DNA of 35,901 bases, taken from positions 2,503,496 through 2,539,396 of the forward strand of contig CP070702.1 of assembly GCA_020349905.1 (NCBI GenBank). Direction: 5' to 3'. Shown in pieces: positions 8,200-15,382 of this stretch; position 1 is the stretch's first letter, and each line of letters starts with the position of its first letter. Source of the DNA: Candidatus Eiseniibacteriota bacterium. Lineage in GTDB: Bacteria; Eisenbacteria; RBG-16-71-46; JAFGJU01. Below the pieces are notes generated by a model. That model made no database searches. It was not told the DNA's origin and saw only the letters and a list, made by a program, of their open reading frames with translations. A program made the translations under genes and the position numbers.

Positions 8200-8217
8200 C
8201 CAGCCGGCGCCGGCTGG
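8200..8217. repeat. 18-bp perfect palindrome in kinase leader
   Basis: CCAGCCGGCGCCGGCTGG is perfectly self-complementary. It lies about 25 nt into the predicted 5' leader of the kinase mRNA, where it could form a hairpin or bind a dimeric protein. Confidence 0.45.
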
Positions 8218-8235
8218 GCCCGGCCGGGCGTGAGA

Positions 8236-8264
8236 AAGCTAGCACCGGTATTCGGGAGTGTCAA
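8236..8264 (-). promoter_or_regulatory. sigma-70-type promoter for the kinase/activator operon
   Basis: Minus strand: -35 TTGACA (perfect, 8259-8264), 17-bp spacer, -10 TAGCTT (3/6, 8236-8241). The predicted start near 8229 leaves a leader of about 100 nt. The -35 box sits in the U-tract of the upstream terminator. Confidence 0.55.
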
Positions 8265-8270
8265 TAGAAA

Positions 8271-8290
8271 AGCCCCGCAGGGGCGGGGCT
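8271..8290 (-). terminator. intrinsic terminator after the flgM-like gene
   Basis: An 8-bp perfect stem (AGCCCCGC/GCGGGGCT) with a 4-nt loop is followed on the minus strand by TTTTCTATT. It lies about 150 nt after the flgM-like stop codon and directly before the kinase promoter. Confidence 0.8.
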
Positions 8291-8443
8291 GGAGGAAAGG
8301 GTCCCCCTTCGTGGCGTCCGCTCTCGCGAGTGTGCGGCGCGAGAGGCGTCGCAGATGAACCCTCTTGAGATCTGGCTTCGAAACCTTGTGCGCTTATCAG
8401 CGCGCAGCGAACGTCGCGCCTGTGAGTGCCTCTGAAGGCCACG

Positions 8444-8644
8444 TCAAGGTTCGGCTTCGTCACCCTCACTTCTCTGGATGACGCGTTCGGAGACCCGCTC
8501 GGCAATGGTCATGCGGACCTCCTTTCTATTGTAGTAGCCCTGGGCTATTCTCTTCTTGATTGTCCTGAGTCGTTTCTCGTCAAGCAGCGTCATGTTCCTG
8601 CGGCGACGGAGACGTTTCCCACCAGTTGCTTTCGTCGATACCAT
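8444..8644 (-). CDS. small FlgM-like protein (putative anti-sigma-28 factor)
   Basis: This 66-aa protein has a basic N-terminus and a helical segment at about 20-58 of the type 'DEKRLRTIKKRIAQGYYN', then 'EVRMTIAERVSERVI'. It resembles the sigma-28-binding C-terminal half of FlgM (the 'I..G.Y....IA..L' pattern). FlgM binds FliA and blocks its contact with core RNA polymerase. Support comes from context: a near-perfect sigma-28 promoter lies immediately upstream, as expected for feedback control, and a FliA homologue is encoded 5 kb away. The start at 8644 has AGGAGG 9 nt upstream. It is shorter than enteric FlgM (about 97 aa) and lacks the disordered N-terminal export region. The similarity is short and was judged by eye. 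Confidence 0.6.
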   Translation of the reverse strand: MVSTKATGGKRLRRRRNMTLLDEKRLRTIKKRIAQGYYNRKEVRMTIAERVSERVIQRSEGDEAEP

Positions 8645-8666
8645 CAGAAATGGCCTCCTAGGTTTG

Positions 8667-8693
8667 GTATCGGCTCAAAGTCACGAAACATTA
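8667..8693 (-). promoter_or_regulatory. sigma-28 (FliA-type) promoter for the flgM-like gene
   Basis: The minus strand reads TAATGTTT-N11-GCCGATAC, against the consensus TAAAGTTT-N11-GCCGATAA: 14 of 16 positions with exact spacing. The predicted start near 8660 gives a short leader containing only AGGAGG and the ATG at 8644. It links the FliA homologue to this gene. Confidence 0.8.
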
Positions 8694-8899
8694 GTCCCAA
8701 GTGCACCAGAACCCTCCATTCACTCACTACACGCCACGTTACGGGCACGGGGCCGAGCCCGCCCCGCGGCACCCGCTGGCCCTGCGCGATGCCCTGAGGG
8801 CCTCCTGCCCGGCTCCCCCGGGTCCAGACGTCCCCGTCTCGCGGCCCTCTCAGCCCCGGGCCTCTGCCAAACATTCGTAACTTCTTGTATTATAAACTG

Positions 8900-9694
8900 T
8901 TAGCGTAGCGAGAGGGCCAGGCCGAGCGCGCCAACGCACAGGCAGTAGTAGCCGAAGTACTCCAGCTTGCCCCGCCTTACGACTCGAAGAAGCGCCCCGG
9001 CTGCCACCACCGCAGATACGAGGGCCGCGACCGAGCCGACGGCGAGCGCCCCCGCGCCGGCCGACGACGCGGAGCTCAGCCCCCTGGAGAGCTCCAGCGC
9101 GGTCCCCCCGACTATAGCAGGAAGAGACAGCAGAAAAGAGAACTTCACCGCCTCGTCCTTCCTCACGCCCAGAAGAAGGGCGGCAGCGATCGTGAATCCG
9201 GACCTGGAAATCCCCGGCAGAATGGCCACCGCCTGCGCTGCACCGATCAGAAGGGCCAGGCGCGGATTCAGAATTCGCCCGTCTCCAGGCGCCCATCTGG
9301 TGGCGACCAGCAGCGCGCCGGTCACGGGAAGCATCGCAAACGTCAGGACAGGATCGTGAAACACTGCCCGGAGCGGCTCGGAGGCCAGAAGACCGACAGC
9401 CACGGCAGGCAACGTGGCCACGAAGACGTTCAAGATGAGAGAACGACCCTGTACCCTCTCCCCCTCGGAGAGTCCTGAAGGAACCACGGAACGAAACATC
9501 ATCCGCAGCTCTTTCCCGAGAACAAGACACAGCCCCAGGGCAGTGGCGACGTGCACGCTTACCTCGAACGACAGGTCGCTCAGCTCCAGGCCCAGCGCCT
9601 TCTCCACGAGAACCAGGTGTCCTGAGCTGCTCACGGGAAGGAGCTCGGTCAGCCCCTGGACCATTCCCAATGCGAGCGCACTCAACCAATCCAA
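8900..9694 (-). CDS. uppP: undecaprenyl-diphosphate phosphatase
   Basis: The 264-aa integral membrane enzyme (BacA/UppP family) dephosphorylates undecaprenyl diphosphate, recycling the lipid carrier for peptidoglycan and surface polysaccharide. Both catalytic signatures are present: 'ELLPVSSSGH' at 17-26 and 'PGISRSG' at 160-166. Several hydrophobic segments run to the C-terminus and length is typical. It starts at TTG (9694), preceded by GAGGT 7 nt upstream. It is the last gene of the minus-strand operon after the UbiA gene, 62 bp apart. The 255 bp between its stop and the flgM-like ATG holds a TATAAT-like element near 8890 with no good -35, and the sigma-28 promoter. Confidence 0.95.
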   Translation of the reverse strand: MDWLSALALGMVQGLTELLPVSSSGHLVLVEKALGLELSDLSFEVSVHVATALGLCLVLGKELRMMFRSVVPSGLSEGERVQGRSLILNVFVATLPAVAVGLLASEPLRAVFHDPVLTFAMLPVTGALLVATRWAPGDGRILNPRLALLIGAAQAVAILPGISRSGFTIAAALLLGVRKDEAVKFSFLLSLPAIVGGTALELSRGLSSASSAGAGALAVGSVAALVSAVVAAGALLRVVRRGKLEYFGYYCLCVGALGLALSLR

Positions 9695-9719
9695 ACCGTT
9701 ACCTCACACGGCCGAGAGG

Positions 9720-9740
9720 GCCGGCGACACTTGCGCCGGC
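9720..9740. repeat. hairpin in ubiA-like/uppP spacer
   Basis: GCCGGCG-ACACTTG-CGCCGGC is a perfect 7-bp stem with a 7-nt loop in the 62-bp spacer. It has no U-tract, so it may be a processing or attenuation element rather than a terminator. Confidence 0.4.
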
Positions 9741-9756
9741 GCGCACGACCCTCACC

Positions 9757-10665
9757 CTACAGTCGGCCCAACCCCACGGCAGCCAGTCCGACCAACATCG
9801 TGAACTTCAGAATCCTCACCGCCCGCTCCAACTTTTGCCCAGAAGCGCCCATCCAGAGAGTTGCCGCCAGCCAGAGGAGAAGAGCGTCCAGAACCAACAC
9901 GACGGCGAAATAGTAGTGATTGTAGTAGGCGACCACGTAGGGCACAAGGGCCACCGCCGCAAGCACGACTATCAGGAGCGACGCCACCTTCACGGCCGTC
10001 TCCGGCTCCAGGGCGGACGCAATGCTTCGCCCGCCCACCAACACATCCCCCTCCACGTCCTGAACGTCCTTGAGAACCTCTCTCGGCAGGTGCACCAGAA
10101 ACGCTAGCAACGCAGGAAACGCGGCGTGCTTCACGTGACCCGCCGAGAGCGCCCCGAAGACAAGCGTGAACCCGGCCAGGAGGCTCACGAGGAGGTTTCC
10201 CCAGAAACCCGTGCGCTTTATGCGGACGCTGTAAAGCCACACGACCAGGCAAAGCACCACCACAGTCCAACGAAGCAGAAGGGGAAGAGCCAGCGTGAGC
10301 AGCAGCGTCACGCCCAAACAGAACAGCGAAACCGCCAGCACGCCACGCCTGGAAAGAGCTCCGGAGGGAATCGGCCTGTGGGACCTGGTCACCCTGTCGG
10401 CTGCGGCGTCGTAGTAGTCGTTCAGTGCATAGCCGAAGGCGGCTCCGAAGGACATGGAAGCAGCGGCGACGAAGACGGTGGAAAGCTGCCCGCCGCCAGC
10501 GAGGAGGCCTCCAACAAAGGTGGCGGCGAAGACGGCGAAGGAGTTGAGGACCCTGACTGCACTGAGAACCGAAGCAAGCCTGTTAGTGAAAGGGGCCAGT
10601 TTCGAAACCGTAACAGCTCCCCCCGCAGCCCCTCGCGCGACGTAGAGACAGACGGCTCGAATCAC
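9757..10665 (-). CDS. UbiA-family prenyltransferase, DGGGP-synthase-like
   Basis: The 302-aa membrane protein carries both Asp-rich UbiA motifs: N82-D83-x2-D86-x3-D90, followed by 'RPIPSG', and D200-x2-D203-x3-D207 ending in GD. These bind Mg-prenyl diphosphate. About eight or nine hydrophobic helices surround them. The 'NDYYDAAAD...RSHRPIPSGALS' block resembles geranylgeranylglycerol-phosphate geranylgeranyltransferase (DGGGPS) and related chlorophyll/menaquinone enzymes more than 4-hydroxybenzoate transferases. The substrate cannot be fixed from sequence. It starts at GTG 10 bp after the TPR gene stop and lies upstream of uppP, so the operon handles prenyl lipids. The weak Shine-Dalgarno leaves a later start, near residue 18, possible. 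Confidence 0.85.
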   Translation of the reverse strand: MIRAVCLYVARGAAGGAVTVSKLAPFTNRLASVLSAVRVLNSFAVFAATFVGGLLAGGGQLSTVFVAAASMSFGAAFGYALNDYYDAAADRVTRSHRPIPSGALSRRGVLAVSLFCLGVTLLLTLALPLLLRWTVVVLCLVVWLYSVRIKRTGFWGNLLVSLLAGFTLVFGALSAGHVKHAAFPALLAFLVHLPREVLKDVQDVEGDVLVGGRSIASALEPETAVKVASLLIVVLAAVALVPYVVAYYNHYYFAVVLVLDALLLWLAATLWMGASGQKLERAVRILKFTMLVGLAAVGLGRL

Positions 10666-10675
10666 AAGAACGCGC

Positions 10676-11767
10676 CTACTTCAGGAGCTTGTCAGCCGTC
10701 ATGTAAGCGTCTCTGGCCCTCGAGGAGAGGCCCTTCTTGTCGTAGGCAACGCCAAGGTAGTAGTAGGCCTTGCAGTCGCCCGGCATGAGTCTCGTGACAG
10801 TTTCGAACGCGGCGATGGCGTCGTCCACGGCATCTATCTTGTTGCAAGCCAGACCCAGGAAGTAGTGAGCTCTTGCGTCCTTCGGATTGTAAGCGATACA
10901 CCGCCGGAAGTTGTCAATTGCCAGATCGTAAATCCCCTTGCGACTGTAAACCTGCCCCAGATAGTAAGAGGTTCTTGGATCGCGGGGATTCAATTGAAAC
11001 GACCGTTTGAACTCCTGAAGCGATTCGTCCAGCTTTCCGCCGTCGAGATACGCCACGCCCAGATTGAAGTGGGCCTCGGGCGAGTTAGGATCTATCGAAA
11101 TGGCCGCTCTGAACTCTGCTATGGCCTCGTCGTAGAGGCCCTTGTCTCCGTAAACGGCGCCCAGATTGTAGTGCCCTTCTGCGCTCTCGGGGTCCAGTTC
11201 CAGAGCTCGCTTGAAGGCTTCTATTGCTTCGTCGTGGTTTCCCATCTTGTCCAGGACGAATCCCAGATTTGTGTGGGCACGCGCGTGCAGAGGGTCGAGC
11301 TCGATAGTCGTCTCATATTCCTTGAGGGCCTCGTCAAACATCTCGGCGTTTGCGTAGGTCACCCCAAGCCTGAAGTGAGCTTCGGCGTTTCTCGGGTCAA
11401 GTTCGATGGCCGTCTTCTGCTCACGAACAGCGTCGTCGAATCTGCCCAGAAGTGCCAGAACCTGACCCAGGCTGTATCTGACCGCCACAGAGGAATTGAA
11501 GACGGTGCGGGCCTTGCTGAGCAGCGAGAGGGCCTCCTCCAGCTCTCCCAGCGTTCGGCGACAGCTGGCCGCAAGCAGAAAGACTCCCTCGGTGGCCTTT
11601 CCGTCGGCGATAACCTTTGTGAGAACTTCCAGGGCCTCCGCGTACTCGCCGTCCGACTCAAGCAATCTCCCCAGGTCGACGGCCACCTGAGAATCGTAGG
11701 GATTATCGCGGTGCGACTTGCGCAGCCTCTGAATTTCCTTTTTTGGAGAGAATCGAGTGTGCCGCAT
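10676..11767 (-). CDS. TPR-repeat protein, about ten repeats
   Basis: The 363-aa protein is almost entirely tetratricopeptide repeats. Ten 34-residue units can be read in register from about residue 22 to the end, with typical 'A..HF.LG..Y...G..DEA..E......LDP..' patterns. There is no signal peptide or membrane segment in this frame, so it is probably a cytoplasmic scaffold. I start it at the ATG at 11767; the frame stays open further upstream, but that part overlaps the preceding gene and does not look like TPR. A GGAGGGG just after the upstream stop lies about 20 nt before this ATG, an unusually long spacing. It sits in an operon with the exported protein, the UbiA homologue and uppP. Confidence 0.8.
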   Translation of the reverse strand: MRHTRFSPKKEIQRLRKSHRDNPYDSQVAVDLGRLLESDGEYAEALEVLTKVIADGKATEGVFLLAASCRRTLGELEEALSLLSKARTVFNSSVAVRYSLGQVLALLGRFDDAVREQKTAIELDPRNAEAHFRLGVTYANAEMFDEALKEYETTIELDPLHARAHTNLGFVLDKMGNHDEAIEAFKRALELDPESAEGHYNLGAVYGDKGLYDEAIAEFRAAISIDPNSPEAHFNLGVAYLDGGKLDESLQEFKRSFQLNPRDPRTSYYLGQVYSRKGIYDLAIDNFRRCIAYNPKDARAHYFLGLACNKIDAVDDAIAAFETVTRLMPGDCKAYYYLGVAYDKKGLSSRARDAYMTADKLLK

Positions 11768-11792
11768 CAGTCCAGAAGGAATGAACCCCTCC

Positions 11793-12272
11793 TCAGTGAG
11801 TAGAGCGAACAGGGGAATACACCTGGCTGCTCGGAATCCCCCTGTACATGAACTGGAACAAGACGCTGTCACTGGGCCTGTATTGCAGAGAGAAATTCTC
11901 GAGGAAGAGATTGTCCGCCTGAAAACCTCTGGCAGCGGAGCGGCTGAGCGAGGTCCCGATGGACAGGTCAAGCTTCAAAGGTCCGGACACCGGATAACTG
12001 AACGTGGTCAACCAGAGTCCCCCCATCCCGTCTCTCCCCGAAGAGCTCAACCCGTATGAGAAGACGAGCTCGTGAGAGACATCCAGCTTGGAGAGGTCCA
12101 GCAACGACAGGCGGCTGGAAGTGGGCGCGAGGCTCGACCACGGATTCGCGGAGCTCTGCACCAAAGATTCCGACTCAGTGCACGCAGCGCTAGATGCAAA
12201 CACGAGAAGAGACAAGAAGATGCCGGGCACAAGGAGCCAGGCATGTCTCGTGATTCCGGCTCTCTCTCTCAT
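11793..12272 (-). CDS. small exported protein with beta-rich mature region
   Basis: The 159-aa protein begins with a signal peptide: 'MRERAGITRH', a hydrophobic core 'LLVPGIFLSLLVFASSA', then a cleavable region around residues 28-34. The Cys in 'SSAACTES' could make it a lipoprotein, although the lipobox is imperfect. The mature part contains alternating strands ('SHELVFSYGLSSSG', 'GGLWLTTFSYPVSGPLKLDLSIG', 'NLFLENFSLQYRPSDSVLFQFMYRG'), as in short beta-barrels or outer-membrane-associated proteins. I recognise no family. Start support is GGAAGGAGG just before the ATG. A good sigma-70-type promoter lies about 75 bp upstream, making this the first gene of the TPR/UbiA/UppP operon. Confidence 0.7.
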   Translation of the reverse strand: MRERAGITRHAWLLVPGIFLSLLVFASSAACTESESLVQSSANPWSSLAPTSSRLSLLDLSKLDVSHELVFSYGLSSSGRDGMGGLWLTTFSYPVSGPLKLDLSIGTSLSRSAARGFQADNLFLENFSLQYRPSDSVLFQFMYRGIPSSQVYSPVRSTH

Positions 12273-12345
12273 TTGGTCCTCCTTCCGAACTCACACCACC
12301 CCCCGGCTCTCTGGCCGCCAGGACACACACGTCCACAATAGCTGG

Positions 12346-12374
12346 AAAATAGAGTAGGTTCGGCGCGTAGTCAA
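12346..12374 (-). promoter_or_regulatory. sigma-70-type promoter of the exported-protein/TPR/UbiA/uppP operon
   Basis: Minus strand: -35 TTGACT (5/6, 12369-12374), 17-bp spacer, -10 TATTTT (4/6, 12346-12351). It lies about 75 bp upstream of the ATG and just after the terminator of the preceding gene. Confidence 0.65.
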
Positions 12375-12417
12375 GAGAAAACAGCCGGCAGTAAAAGCTT
12401 ACCCCACAAAAGAAGAA

Positions 12418-12447
12418 GCCGCCGGTCAGCCCTGGCTGACCGGCGGC
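12418..12447 (-). terminator. strong intrinsic terminator after the MglA-like gene
   Basis: A perfect 13-bp stem (GCCGCCGGTCAGC with its complement) and 4-nt loop is followed on the minus strand by TTCTTCTTTTG. It lies about 65 nt after the GTPase stop codon. Confidence 0.9.
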
Positions 12448-12510
12448 AGGCGGCACTGGAGCGCGGGGTGAATTTGGTACTTCGGGGGCGGCCCTACAGG
12501 CACCCCCTGG

Positions 12511-14079
<1,569 letters not shown>

Positions 14080-14247
14080 CAGCGTTCTCCTTTGGTCCTG
14101 CCGTGGCCGCCCTTGTTCGTATCGAGGAACTTGGGCAGAGCCCTTATCGAGCTCGAGCTGTTCTATCGTTTCGCTTGCCTGCTCCGCCAACCTCGTCGGT
14201 CTAGGCCCGTCAGGCAAGTGGCGGCCAGTGGCAGGCATTCCTGGGTC

Positions 14248-14260
14248 TTATCTCAGATAA
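14248..14260. repeat. palindrome TTATCT-C-AGATAA in the GTPase leader
   Basis: Perfect 6-bp arms around a single base, about 35-45 nt downstream of the predicted sigma-54 start. It could be a repressor operator or an RNA hairpin. Confidence 0.45.
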
Positions 14261-14303
14261 TGCCTTGGGGCGTTCTAGCGCCTCTGATGCAGTGTTTTGA
14301 CCT

Positions 14304-14319
14304 AGCACGTTTCGTGCCA
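14304..14319 (-). promoter_or_regulatory. sigma-54 promoter for the MglA-like GTPase
   Basis: The minus strand reads TGGCACGAAACGTGCT, 11 of 12 specified positions of the sigma-54 consensus, with exact spacing. The predicted start is near 14293, giving a long leader before the ATG at 14079. Confidence 0.75.
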
Positions 14320-14359
14320 CGAACCGTGGGCGAGGCGATAGTCGAGTCAAGTATTGGTG

Positions 14360-14371
14360 TTTGCCGGCAAA
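14360..14371. repeat. palindrome TTTGCCGGCAAA, possible activator site
   Basis: A perfect 12-bp palindrome about 40 bp upstream of the -24 element of the GTPase sigma-54 promoter. It is closer than typical NtrC enhancer sites, so its role is uncertain. Confidence 0.4.
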
Positions 14372-14480
14372 GAGGTTAGGCGGGAATGCGGGGGAAGCAA
14401 CGCGCGAGATTCACCGAAAGCGCAGGAGGCGGAATGCACAATGCAATGCGGAGTGCAAAAGGCAAGGGGCGTCTATAACT

Positions 14481-14891
14481 TCACTTGCCGTTGCGCTTTA
14501 TCCAGATGCCCGGTCTCTCCTTCATCTGGGGCCTCAGTCCAGGTTCATTGTCGTCAATCCTGTAATGCTTCAGGAAGATGCGCTTGACTTCATCGTATCG
14601 CTCAGAGGGAAAGTAGCGGCTCACCTTCCCGAACATACCGTCTCTCTCCGAGAAGATGAACAGCGTTAACTCTGTGACCTTCTCGTACTGCTCGTCCGAA
14701 TAGGCAAGCTCGGGTGACTCCTCGATGTCGATCCACAGGGAAGCCTGAGGCTCCGACACGTCGAAGTTGTGCTTGGACTCCATCAGATACTCCCACAGGC
14801 CGTATATTTCCATGGGAACGTAGCGCACGGTGGACTGTCCGGGAACGCCCTCTCTCGACACCTCACACCTGACAAGCTTCTGACTTGGCAT
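14481..14891 (-). CDS. hypothetical 136-aa protein
   Basis: I do not recognise a family. The protein is soluble, with mixed alpha/beta composition: an N-terminal strand region 'KLVRCEVSREGVPGQSTVRYVPMEIYGLWEYL', a middle 'ASLWIDIEESPEL' and 'YEKVTELTLFIFSERDGMFGKVSRYFPSERYDEV', and a charged C-terminus. It is not a Roadblock/MglB fold by eye, although it lies upstream of the MglA-like gene. GGAAGGAG before the ATG supports the start and the reality of the gene. A strong sigma-70-type promoter at 15174-15202 points toward it, which would give a leader of about 275 nt antisense to the four-cysteine miniprotein gene. Confidence 0.65.
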   Translation of the reverse strand: MPSQKLVRCEVSREGVPGQSTVRYVPMEIYGLWEYLMESKHNFDVSEPQASLWIDIEESPELAYSDEQYEKVTELTLFIFSERDGMFGKVSRYFPSERYDEVKRIFLKHYRIDDNEPGLRPQMKERPGIWIKRNGK

Positions 14892-14921
14892 CTCTCAGTC
14901 TCCTTCCATGATGACGTTGGC

Positions 14922-14937
14922 TGGCATGCTAATTGCT
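14922..14937 (+). promoter_or_regulatory. sigma-54 promoter for the four-cysteine miniprotein
   Basis: TGGCATGCTAATTGCT matches the sigma-54 consensus at 11 of 12 positions. The predicted start near 14949 lies about 35 nt before the ATG at 14984. It faces away from the 136-aa gene. Confidence 0.72.
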
Positions 14938-14983
14938 CCGAGCAGAGTAGCGTCACATCATGAGGCTTCCACAAGGAGGAAGG

Positions 14984-15160
14984 ATGAGACTCAACCCGCT
15001 GCCGAGGAGGCCGCTCAAACGCAGGAGGAAGGTGTCGACGTACTGCAGGATGGCAAACCGAGTCTACGCGTCCTGCCCACTCGAACACGACCCCAGTAAG
15101 TGCCCGTTCGCGGCGGAATGTACGGGTTTGAGGGCAAGTAACCTCAGACAGAGGATCTGA
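14984..15160 (+). CDS. 58-aa basic protein with four cysteines, possible zinc-binding miniprotein
   Basis: The small open frame has a strong Shine-Dalgarno (AAGGAGGAAGG) just before the ATG at 14984; an in-frame ATG at 14960 would give 66 aa but has no ribosome site. The first ~17 residues are very basic ('RRPLKRRRK'). Four Cys follow in the pattern C-x9-C-x8-C-x5-C with one His ('CPLEHDPSKC'), which suggests a small metal-binding knot. I know no matching family. A sigma-54 promoter directly upstream supports expression. With basic arm plus putative zinc site it may bind nucleic acid, but that is inference. No clear terminator follows. Confidence 0.55.
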   Translation: MRLNPLPRRPLKRRRKVSTYCRMANRVYASCPLEHDPSKCPFAAECTGLRASNLRQRI

Positions 15161-15173
15161 CGCTACCGCGGCC

Positions 15174-15202
15174 ATGTTAACCAAGCTTGCACTACCTGTC
15201 AA
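15174..15202 (-). promoter_or_regulatory. strong sigma-70-type promoter, antisense to the miniprotein gene
   Basis: Minus strand: -35 TTGACA (perfect, 15197-15202), 17-bp spacer, -10 TAACAT (4/6, 15174-15179). Transcription from about 15167 would run antisense through 14984-15160 and reach the 136-aa gene at 14891. Confidence 0.6.
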
Positions 15203-15303
15203 GTCGTATCTGGCCTCCGCGTCCCCCGCAACTTCAAACGCCGCATAGGAAAAAGCCACACGCCCCCCTCTGCTCCCGCCAGCATTCAGAGCTTGGAATG
15301 TCC

Positions 15304-15332
15304 TTGACAACGGGCACCTGTTCATCTAGGTT
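15304..15332 (+). promoter_or_regulatory. sigma-70-type promoter for acyltransferase/GT4 genes
   Basis: -35 TTGACA (perfect, 15304-15309), 17-bp spacer, -10 TAGGTT (3/6, 15327-15332). The predicted start is about 45 nt before the ATG at 15383. Confidence 0.6.
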
Positions 15333-15382
15333 TCTTTGGCGGACTGGGTGACAGAATTCCTTGCGAGGAGTCTGACTCTGCT

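Larger units (their letters stand above)
8131..8443. other. gene-free 313-bp stretch between flgM-like gene and kinase gene
   Basis: Reading the minus strand, it holds a ~150-nt 3' region of the flgM-like transcript, an intrinsic terminator (8271-8290), a sigma-70-type promoter (8236-8264) and a GC-rich leader with an 18-bp palindrome (8200-8217). I see no convincing coding frame. Confidence 0.6.
14080..14480. other. 401-bp gene-free regulatory region upstream of the GTPase
   Basis: It holds the sigma-54 promoter (14304-14319), a ~215-nt leader with a 13-bp palindrome (14248-14260), an upstream 12-bp palindrome (14360-14371) and, at 14430-14465, a run of short TGCA-containing motifs. An open frame runs through the leader up to 14238, but it lacks a ribosome site and family similarity. 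Confidence 0.6.

Noticed and set aside
8239..8505. 88-aa minus-strand frame over the flgM-like 3' end
   Set aside because: It runs through the intrinsic terminator and kinase promoter and has low-complexity composition.
8880..8895. TATAAT-like -10 element just after uppP
   Set aside because: No acceptable -35 at the right spacing; the sigma-28 site better explains flgM-like expression.
11768..11971. Upstream extension of the 363-aa TPR protein
   Set aside because: It overlaps the exported-protein gene in another frame and lacks TPR pattern.
14080..14238. N-terminal extension of the MglA-like GTPase
   Set aside because: No ribosome site, no family similarity, and the ATG at 14079 has a good Shine-Dalgarno and matches the MglA N-terminus.
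14783..15325. 180-aa minus-strand frame over the miniprotein region
   Set aside because: It overlaps the 136-aa gene, two promoters and the miniprotein; no domain or ribosome site.
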